Of a DNA stretch of 52,345 bases, positions 46,677 through 52,345 are shown piece by piece. Made by a program: the position numbers and the translations under genes. The notes under the pieces were generated by a model. The model was not told where the DNA came from. It searched no databases and saw nothing but the letters and a program-made list of their open reading frames with translations. Origin of the DNA: Mycobacterium nebraskense (GTDB lineage: Bacteria > Actinomycetota > Actinomycetes > Mycobacteriales > Mycobacteriaceae); the NCBI RefSeq assembly GCF_002102255.1, contig NZ_LQPH01000015.1, positions 1 to 52,345 on the forward strand, read 5' to 3'. How positions within the stretch are numbered: the first letter of the stretch is position 1; each line of letters opens with the position of its first letter.

Positions 46677-47828
46677 ATGGGCCAGCCGGACTCCCCGCCG
46701 CTGACGGGTTACCGCATCGCGGTGACCTCATCCCGGCGCTCCGAGGAGCTGTGCGCGCTGCTCAGCCGCCAGGGCGCCGAGGTGTGCAGCGCGCCCGCGA
46801 TCAACATGATCGCACTGCCCGACGACGACGAACTGCACCGTAACACCGAGGCATTGATCGCCGAGCCACCCGACATCCTGGTAGCCCATACCGGCATCGG
46901 CTTCCGCGGCTGGCTGGCCGCGACCGAGGGGTGGGGGCTGGTCAATCCGCTCCTCACGGCGCTGTCCTCGGCCCGGATCGTCTCGCGCGGGCCGAAGGCG
47001 ACCGGAGCGCTGCGCGCCGCCGGCCTGCGCGAGGAGTGGTCGCCGGAATCCGAGTCCTCGCAGGAAGTGCTGGAATACCTGCTCAAGTCGGGAGTGGCCG
47101 GGCTGCGGGTGGCGGTTCAGCTGCACGGCGCCGCCGACGCGTGGGATCCCTTCCCGGAATTTCTCGGGGGGTTGCGGATGGCCGGCGCCGAGGTGGTGCC
47201 CGTCCGGGTGTACCGGTGGAAGCCAACTCCATTGGGCGGCACGTTCGATCAGCTGGTCACCGGGATCGCGGGACGGCAGTTCGACGCGGTCACCTTCACA
47301 TCGGCACCCGCGGCCGCGGCAGTGCTGGAGCGCAGCCGCGAGCTGGACCTCGAAGACCAATTGCTGGGGGCCCTGCGCAGCGACGTGCACGCGATGTGCG
47401 TCGGCCCGGTGACCTCCAAGCCGTTGATCCGAAAGGGTGTTCCGACGTCATCGCCGGAACGAATGCGATTGGGCGCCTTGGCCCGTCACGTCGCCGAGGA
47501 GCTACCCCTGCTGGGTTCGTGCACCGTGACCGCGGCCGGCCACGCGGTCGATATCCGCGGCACGTGCGTGCTCGTGGACGGCTCGATCAAGGTGCTGTCA
47601 CCGTCCGGCATGGGGATATTGCGCGCGCTGGCGAAACGTCCCGGTGACGTCGTCGCCCGCGGCGACCTGTTACGTGCGCTGCCCGGCAACAGCAACGACC
47701 CGCACGCCGTCGACACGGCCGTGCTGCGACTGCGAACGGCTCTGGGCGACAAGAACATCATCGCAACGGTGGTCAAACGTGGTTACCGGCTCGCGACCGA
47801 ACAACGGGCTGGTTCCCCATGGCGCTGA
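46677..47828 (+). CDS. nnaR: NnaR-like HemD-domain nitrate assimilation regulator
   Basis: 383 aa. Residues 1-265 are a uroporphyrinogen-III synthase (HemD)-like domain (LTGYRIAVTSSRRSEELCAL; FDAVTFTSAPAAAAVLERSR; GPVTSKPLIRKGV). Residues 280-383 are a winged-helix OmpR-type DNA-binding domain (LPGNSNDPHAVDTAVLRLRT; NIIATVVKRGYRL). It is therefore a regulator rather than a heme enzyme. Orthologues (Rv0260c; M. smegmatis NnaR) activate nitrate/nitrite genes together with GlnR. A GlnR-like box precedes it. It overlaps the chelatase gene by 10 bp and follows narK. Confidence 0.87.
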   Translation: MGQPDSPPLTGYRIAVTSSRRSEELCALLSRQGAEVCSAPAINMIALPDDDELHRNTEALIAEPPDILVAHTGIGFRGWLAATEGWGLVNPLLTALSSARIVSRGPKATGALRAAGLREEWSPESESSQEVLEYLLKSGVAGLRVAVQLHGAADAWDPFPEFLGGLRMAGAEVVPVRVYRWKPTPLGGTFDQLVTGIAGRQFDAVTFTSAPAAAAVLERSRELDLEDQLLGALRSDVHAMCVGPVTSKPLIRKGVPTSSPERMRLGALARHVAEELPLLGSCTVTAAGHAVDIRGTCVLVDGSIKVLSPSGMGILRALAKRPGDVVARGDLLRALPGNSNDPHAVDTAVLRLRTALGDKNIIATVVKRGYRLATEQRAGSPWR

Positions 47829-48598
47829 TCCTGGTCGCGCACGGCACCCGCAGCCCGGAGGGCGTGGCGATGGTCGAAGGGCTTGCTGCGCAGGCGAGTT
47901 CGCTGTCCGGCCGCCCGGTAGAGGTCGCGTTCGTCGACGTGTTGGGCCCCTCCCCCAGCGAGGTGCTGTCGCGGGCGAGGGCTACCGACCGGCCCGCGAT
48001 CGTCATGCCGGCGTTCTTGTCGCGCGGCTATCACGTCCGCGCCGACCTGCCGGCCCACGTCGAGCTCAGCGGCCACCCGAACGTCATCGTCACACAGGCC
48101 CTGGGCCCCAGTGGCCAGGTCGCCCGGATCGTCGGCGATCAGCTGATGAAATGTGGTTGGCGCCCGGGTGATTCGGTGATTCTCGCCGCAGCCGGAACCT
48201 CGGATGCCAGGGCGCGTGCCGACCTGCACACCACCGCGACGCTGGTCTCGGCGCTGACCGGGTCGCGAGTAAGCCTGGCGTTCGCGGCCACCGGAGATCC
48301 GCAGTTACCCGAAGCCGTGGACGAGGCGAGGCGGCATGCCCGACGCACCAATTCGCGTGTCGTGGTCGCCTCCTACCTGCTGGCCGATGGCCTGTTCCAG
48401 GAACGGCTGCACGCCTGCGGCGCCGACCTGGTCAGCCGGCCGCTGGGCACCCATCCCGGCCTGGCACGCCTGATCGCCAATCGATTCCGCCGGGCCATGC
48501 CGCCGGTCCTCGCCCCCACCGCCCGGCACGCTTCGCGGCGATCGAACGCGCAGCGGCTTGTTCACGACCGGGTCATGCGGCCGAACTCGGCGGCCTGA
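47819..48598 (+). CDS. Sirohydrochlorin ferrochelatase, CbiX/SirB type
   Basis: 259 aa. Two CbiX-like repeats: the first with the catalytic His in ILVAHGTRSPEGVAMVEGLA and SRGYHVRADLPAHVEL; the second with ILAAAGTSDARARADLHTTA and VVASYLLADGLFQERLHACG. It should insert iron into sirohydrochlorin to form siroheme, the prosthetic group of NirB, which explains its place beside nirBD. Cobalt insertion for B12 is the alternative. ATG 47819 overlaps nnaR by 10 bp, so they are one operon. Matches Rv0259c. Confidence 0.85.
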   Translation: MALILVAHGTRSPEGVAMVEGLAAQASSLSGRPVEVAFVDVLGPSPSEVLSRARATDRPAIVMPAFLSRGYHVRADLPAHVELSGHPNVIVTQALGPSGQVARIVGDQLMKCGWRPGDSVILAAAGTSDARARADLHTTATLVSALTGSRVSLAFAATGDPQLPEAVDEARRHARRTNSRVVVASYLLADGLFQERLHACGADLVSRPLGTHPGLARLIANRFRRAMPPVLAPTARHASRRSNAQRLVHDRVMRPNSAA

Positions 48599-48671
48599 AG
48601 ACACTGACCGGCGGGCGCGCCGACGCCCGGCCATGCTTGATCTTTAGTCCGATACCGACGATCCTGGCACC

Positions 48672-49124
48672 ATGCCCCGTCGCGAAGAGCCATCGCATGG
48701 GCTCCTCGACCCGGTCGCCAAGATGCTGCGGTTGCCCTTCGGCACACCGGAATTCATCGACCGGATCGTTACCGGCGGGGTCAACCAGGTGGGCCGTCAA
48801 ACGCTACGGATGTTGATCACCACCTGGGACGCCGCCGGCGGCGGCCCCTTCGCCGCGAGCGCAATAGCTTCCACCGGGATGGCCAAGACGGCCGAGACCG
48901 TGCAAAGCATGTTCATCGGCCCGGTTTTCGGCCCGCTGCTGAAGGTTCTCGGGGCCGACAAGGTGGCCACGCGGGCCTCGCTGTGCGCCTCGCAGCTGGT
49001 CGGCCTGGGCATCATGCGCTACGGCATCCGCTCCGAGCCGCTGCACTCGATGTCCGTCGACGCGATCGTCGACGCCATCGGCCCGACGATGCAGCGCTAC
49101 CTCGTCGGCGATATCACGCGCTAG
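48672..49124 (+). CDS. TetR C-terminal-domain-like protein without HTH, Rv0258c-like
   Basis: 150 aa. The C-terminal two-thirds resemble the ligand domain of actinobacterial TetR regulators: ASLCASQLVGLGIMRYGIRS and EPLHSMSVDAIVDAIGPTMQ. The N-terminal DNA-binding domain is missing and replaced by about 40 residues (LLDPVAKMLRLPFGTPEFID) with no HTH pattern. It may be a ligand-binding adaptor or a regulator remnant. It converges on nirD with a 4-bp overlap at the stops. In M. tuberculosis cobU, cobQ1 and PPE2 lie between this gene and nirD (memory); they are absent here. Confidence 0.75.
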   Translation: MPRREEPSHGLLDPVAKMLRLPFGTPEFIDRIVTGGVNQVGRQTLRMLITTWDAAGGGPFAASAIASTGMAKTAETVQSMFIGPVFGPLLKVLGADKVATRASLCASQLVGLGIMRYGIRSEPLHSMSVDAIVDAIGPTMQRYLVGDITR

Positions 49125-49477
49125 GCGGCGATCCGACCAACCTGGACGATCCCGTCGACAGTGACGCGCGCCGGGTACACCGGGATCGAGAAGTTCGGAT
49201 CGTCCAGGCAGCAACCGTCTTCCAGCGAGAAGGCCTGCTTGAGGATCGGCGATTGAACCGCGACCCGGCCCCCGCGGTCGCCCACGATCCCGCGCGAGAG
49301 CACCGCGGCGCCGGAGAACGGGTCGACGTTGCCCACCGCGTACACCGAGCCGTCGTCCAGCCGGAACAACGCCGCCTGGGAACCGTCGTCGAGGAGCACG
49401 CCGACCCCCCGGCCCGGGATCAGACGGTCGTAATCGCAGGCCGTCGTCCACACCTGAATGTCGTTGAGAACTGTCAT
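49121..49477 (-). CDS. nirD: Nitrite reductase small subunit NirD
   Basis: 118 aa from ATG 49477, overlapping the nirB stop as ATGA; longer ORF starts are shadows of nirB. Rieske-like fold of assimilatory nitrite reductase small subunit: QVWTTACDYDRLIPGRGVGV, LFRLDDGSVYAVGNVDPFSG, AFSLEDGCCLDDPNFSIPVY. As in other NirD proteins the classical Rieske Cys-His pairs are largely missing. It forms the cytosolic NADH-dependent nitrite reductase with NirB. Same length as Rv0253. Confidence 0.93.
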   Translation of the reverse strand: MTVLNDIQVWTTACDYDRLIPGRGVGVLLDDGSQAALFRLDDGSVYAVGNVDPFSGAAVLSRGIVGDRGGRVAVQSPILKQAFSLEDGCCLDDPNFSIPVYPARVTVDGIVQVGRIAA

Positions 49478-52053
49478 GATTCCTCCCGAGCCTCCTGACG
49501 GATTCGCGGCATTCCAATGGACACAGGGATTTTGCGTCCGGCATGTTCGGTGAATTCGACCGTCGAATCGACGGCGTCCGGGGCGTTGACGAACGAGACG
49601 AACCGCGACAGCTTGTCCGGGTCGTCGAGCACGCCCTTCCATTCACACTTGTAGTTCTGCACGTGCCGCTCCATTGCGGCCTCGAATTCTTCGGCCAGTC
49701 CCAGCGAGTCCTCGCACACGACCTCGCGCACGTGATCGAGACCGCCCTCGAGCGAATCGACCCAGGGCGCCGTGCGCTGCAGCCGGTCGGCGGTCCGGAT
49801 GTAGTACATGACGAACCGGTCGACGTAGCGGACCAGCGTCTCGGTGTCCAGATCGCTGGCCAACAGCTGGGCGTGCTTGGGCGTCATGCCGCCGTTGCCG
49901 CCGACATAGAGGTTCCAGCCTTTTTCGGTGGCAATGACGCCGACGTCCTTGGAGCGCGCTTCCGCGCACTCCCGCGCACAACCCGAAACCCCCATCTTGA
50001 TCTTGTGCGGCGCACGCAGGCCCCGGTACCGCAGCTCCAGGTCGATGGCCAGCTGCACCGAATCCTGCTGACCGTAACGGCACCAGTCGGTGCCGACGCA
50101 GCTCTTCACGGTGCGCAGCGCTTTGCCGTAGGCATGGCCCGATTCCATGCCGCCCTCGACCAGCCGTCGCCAGATCTCCGGGAGCTGGTCCACCCGCGCA
50201 CCGAACATGTCGATCCGCTGGCCGCCGGTGATCTTGGTGTAGAGCCCGAAGTCCTGCGCGATCTGGCCGATCAGGATCAGGTGCTCGGGCTTGATGTCCC
50301 CGCCGGGAACCCGCGGCACCACCGAGTAGCTGCCGTTCTTCTGGATGTTGGCCAAGAAGTGGTCGTTGGAATCCTGCAGCGACGCTTGCTCGCCTTCGAG
50401 GATATGGTCCGAGCCGGTGGAGGCCAGGATGGAAGCGACCACGGGTTTGCAGATGTCGCAACCCTTTCCGCGGCCGAAGCGCTCCAGCAGGCCGGAGAAA
50501 GTACGGATCTCGGTGGCCGAGATGATCTCGAAGAGCTCCGCCCGCGACTGGCCGAAATGCTCGCACAGCGCCTTGGACTGTTCCACGCCCTCGGCTTCCA
50601 GCAGCTGCTTGAGCAAGGGCACGCACGAGCCACACGACGTGCCGGCCGCGGTGCACGACTTGAGCGAGGGCACGTCGGCGCAGCCGTCGGCGATCGCGCA
50701 CTTCAGATCGCCCTTGGTGACGTTGTTGCACGAGCAGATCTGCGCGGAATCCGGCAGGGCGCCGATTCCCAGCGCCGGAGCGTCGCCGGAAACCGGTGCG
50801 ATCAGCGCGAGCGGATCCCCCGGCAGCTCGCTGCCGACCATGGGCCGCAGCACCCCGTACGACGAGGCATCACCCACCAAGACGCCACCGAGCAGCGTCT
50901 TCGCGTCGTCGGACAGCACCAGCTTGGCGTAGGTCCGCTTGACCGCGTCGTTGATGGCGACCTCGAGGCAGTTCTCGGTCACCCCCATCGCGTCGCCGAA
51001 GCTGGCGACGTCGACGCCGAGCAGCTTCAGCTTGGTCGACAGGTCCGCTTCGCCGAACTCCGCGGCGCCGTCCAGCAGGCGGTCGGCCACCACCTCGGCG
51101 GAGGTGTAACCGGGTCCCACCAGCCCGTAGCACCGGCCCTGGATCGCGGCGACCTCACCGACCGCGTAGATGTCGGGATCGCTTGTGCGGCAAGCCAAGT
51201 CGGTGAGCACGCCGCCGCGCTCGGCGAGCGTCAGGCCAGCGGCCTTGGCCAGCTCGTCGCGCGGCCGGATACCGGCGGCGAAAATGACCAGCCCGGCGTC
51301 GATGACCTCGCCGTCGGTCAGGCGCACCCGCACCGACGACACTCCGTCCGAGTGCTCGATCGCTTCGATCGACTCCGTACCCGTGCCGACGTGCACCGCG
51401 ATGCCCAGGTCGCCGACCATCTTGGCCAGCAACGCGCCGCCGCCCTCGTCGATCTGCTGGGCCATCAACCGCGGCATCATCTCGACGACGTGTGTCCGCA
51501 ACCCGAACTGGCGCATCGCATTAGCGGCTTCCAGGCCCAGCAGGCCACCGCCGATGACCACGCCCGCCGGGGTGCGACCGGCTTCCACCGTGCGCTGGGC
51601 GTCGGCCCGGATGGCGTCGAGGTCGTCGAGCGTCCGGTACACGTGGCACGCCGCCAGGTCGTGCCCGGGCACCGGCGGGACGAACGCGTAGGACCCGGTG
51701 GCCAACACCAACGCGTCGTAGCCGTGCCGTTGCCCGTCGGCCGTAACAATCGACTTCGCTTCCCGGTCGATCTCGGTGACGCGGGTGTTCAACACCAACC
51801 GAACCTGTTCGTCACCCGCGTAGTCGTTGCCCGGCAGCGCCAGCAGCTTGCGGTCCCAGCTTTCGGTGTACGAGGTCAGGCCAACCCGGTCGTAGGCCGC
51901 GTCCGCCTCCTCGGCGAAAACCGTGATGCGCCACAGTCCCTCGGTGTCACGCGCCCGGAGTGCCTCAACCAGCCGGTGCCCCACCATGCCGTGCCCGACT
52001 ACGACGATGTGACGGCCCGCACAGTGCACGCGCGAAATCCCGTCTGCAGCCAT
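49474..52053 (-). CDS. nirB: Assimilatory NADH-nitrite reductase large subunit NirB
   Basis: 859 aa. N-terminal FAD/NAD(P)-binding module: GRHIVVVGHGMVGHRLVEAL at residue 13 and VVIGGGLLGLEAANAMRQFG at about 165. A BFD-like [2Fe-2S] segment at about 430-470 has four Cys (ICSCNNVTKGDL and AGTSCGSCVPLL), followed by a second cysteine pair GCDICKP. The C-terminal siroheme/[4Fe-4S] part has VGTDWCRYGQQDS and SGCARECAEARSKDVGV, completing C-x5-C and C-x3-C. It reduces nitrite to ammonium with six electrons from NADH and feeds GlnA. The gene starts at ATG 52053, divergent from the partial gene at 52282. Confidence 0.95.
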   Translation of the reverse strand: MAADGISRVHCAGRHIVVVGHGMVGHRLVEALRARDTEGLWRITVFAEEADAAYDRVGLTSYTESWDRKLLALPGNDYAGDEQVRLVLNTRVTEIDREAKSIVTADGQRHGYDALVLATGSYAFVPPVPGHDLAACHVYRTLDDLDAIRADAQRTVEAGRTPAGVVIGGGLLGLEAANAMRQFGLRTHVVEMMPRLMAQQIDEGGGALLAKMVGDLGIAVHVGTGTESIEAIEHSDGVSSVRVRLTDGEVIDAGLVIFAAGIRPRDELAKAAGLTLAERGGVLTDLACRTSDPDIYAVGEVAAIQGRCYGLVGPGYTSAEVVADRLLDGAAEFGEADLSTKLKLLGVDVASFGDAMGVTENCLEVAINDAVKRTYAKLVLSDDAKTLLGGVLVGDASSYGVLRPMVGSELPGDPLALIAPVSGDAPALGIGALPDSAQICSCNNVTKGDLKCAIADGCADVPSLKSCTAAGTSCGSCVPLLKQLLEAEGVEQSKALCEHFGQSRAELFEIISATEIRTFSGLLERFGRGKGCDICKPVVASILASTGSDHILEGEQASLQDSNDHFLANIQKNGSYSVVPRVPGGDIKPEHLILIGQIAQDFGLYTKITGGQRIDMFGARVDQLPEIWRRLVEGGMESGHAYGKALRTVKSCVGTDWCRYGQQDSVQLAIDLELRYRGLRAPHKIKMGVSGCARECAEARSKDVGVIATEKGWNLYVGGNGGMTPKHAQLLASDLDTETLVRYVDRFVMYYIRTADRLQRTAPWVDSLEGGLDHVREVVCEDSLGLAEEFEAAMERHVQNYKCEWKGVLDDPDKLSRFVSFVNAPDAVDSTVEFTEHAGRKIPVSIGMPRIRQEAREES

Positions 52054-52127
52054 GGCTTTGAGGCTAGCGGCCAGAAATTACCGCGATTTCGCCCAATGTG
52101 ACGGTCCTATGACGAGGATCTCACAAC

Positions 52128-52145
52128 TCACAGGGAGCCCTGTGA
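52128..52145. promoter_or_regulatory. Perfect palindrome in nirB upstream region (1)
   Basis: TCACAGGGAGCCCTGTGA: 8-bp arms around a 2-nt centre, all complementary. It lies 75 bp upstream of the nirB start and could be an operator for nirB, the divergent gene, or both. It is not a CRP site, whose halves are in the opposite order. Confidence 0.5.
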
Positions 52146-52150
52146 ATATT

Positions 52151-52169
52151 CGTTCGCCCAAGGCGAACG
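52151..52169. promoter_or_regulatory. Perfect palindrome in nirB upstream region (2)
   Basis: CGTTCGCC-CAA-GGCGAACG: 8-bp arms and a 3-nt loop, five bases after palindrome 1. As RNA it makes a short stable hairpin, so it may act as an operator or as a leader structure. With palindrome 1 it occupies the middle of the 228-bp nirB/partial-gene gap. Confidence 0.5.
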
Positions 52170-52281
52170 CCTAGGTGGAACTTAAGCGTGGTCGACTCAT
52201 GTTTCTTCTTACAGCCGGCCGGAATGGCGCCGGATACAGCAAATCCACAAGAAAGCTCAAGGAAGTACAAGGAGAATCTCA

Positions 52282-52345
52282 ATGACGTTGTCAAGCCGCC
52301 GCAGTAGTGGTTGCGGGTTGGTAGACAGCGTGGTCGCGCAGCATG
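52282..52345 (+). CDS. Start of an unidentified gene, cut by window edge
   Basis: ATG 52282 follows CAAGGAGAATCTCA, a good Shine-Dalgarno. The 21 visible residues begin MTLSSRRSSGCGLVDSVVAQ and run off the window. Divergent from nirB across 228 bp with two palindromes, so it may be co-regulated with it. Too short to assign. Confidence 0.55.
   Translation, partial: MTLSSRRSSGCGLVDSVVAQH

Noticed and set aside
49543..52101. 852-residue plus-strand ORF opposite nirB
   Set aside because: Shadow of nirB: the protein is Arg/Gln/His-rich with no domain, while NirB has all its cofactor motifs.
1..52345. tRNA, rRNA, CRISPR array or insertion sequence
   Set aside because: No cloverleaf, rRNA-like stretch, evenly spaced repeats or transposase ORF was recognised by eye.

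Overview
The window is high-GC actinobacterial DNA from a Mycobacterium. It carries a complete ESX-3 type VII secretion locus, PE/PPE proteins, IdeR-like and Zur-like boxes, FadE/FadD lipid genes and an NnaR/GlnR-type nitrite assimilation block. Gene content and order resemble the M. tuberculosis Rv0252-Rv0310c segment read in the opposite orientation (recalled from memory, not searched). The absence of PE_PGRS genes and of several M. tuberculosis interlopers would fit a slow grower of the M. avium complex type, but the species cannot be fixed from the sequence alone.

Layout. (1) 1-4.6 kb: two minus-strand membrane proteins with the same plan (cytosolic RNase H/actin-like or Hsp70-like domain, one TM helix, long proline-rich tail), then an unassigned protein divergent from a TetR regulator. 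(2) 5.4-12.4 kb: SnoaL-like protein, L,D-transpeptidase-fold secreted protein, PAP2 phosphatase, BluB, sulfatase, Tam methyltransferase and an alpha/beta hydrolase. (3) 12.4-27.1 kb: the whole ESX-3 operon on the minus strand, eccA3-eccB3-eccC3-PE5-PPE4-esxG-esxH-espG3-eccD3-mycP3-eccE3, mostly with 4-bp overlaps. Upstream of eccA3 lie two IdeR-like boxes and a Zur-like palindrome, so iron and zinc limitation should induce it. (4) 27.6-29.7 kb: a second cassette, PE-PPE followed by decayed esxG and esxH remnants, with its own Zur-like palindrome. It looks like a duplicate of the PE5-PPE4-esxG-esxH block. (5) 30-42 kb: MpaB-like oxygenase, TetR regulators, glyoxalase-fold protein, hydrolase, two-module acyl-CoA dehydrogenase (FadE6), FadD2, a stand-alone LigD-type polymerase, a His/Gly/Trp-rich secreted peptide and a plasmid-like ribbon-helix-helix-type protein beside a ~41% GC stretch full of inverted repeats. 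(6) 42-52.3 kb: FecB2-like siderophore-binding lipoprotein, 5-oxoprolinase subunits PxpB/PxpC, a NarK transporter whose start is broken by a 2-nt frameshift, NnaR with an upstream GlnR-like box, a sirohydrochlorin chelatase, a TetR-like protein without its HTH, and NirD/NirB. NarK would move nitrate/nitrite, the chelatase makes siroheme for NirB, NirBD reduces nitrite to ammonium, and NnaR/GlnR would control them.

Most noteworthy: the Zur-linked second PE/PPE cassette with esxG/esxH pseudogenes; a compensated double frameshift inside its PE gene; the narK frameshift; the AT-rich inverted-repeat island; and twin perfect palindromes in the nirB intergenic region. I found no tRNA, rRNA, CRISPR array or insertion sequence.
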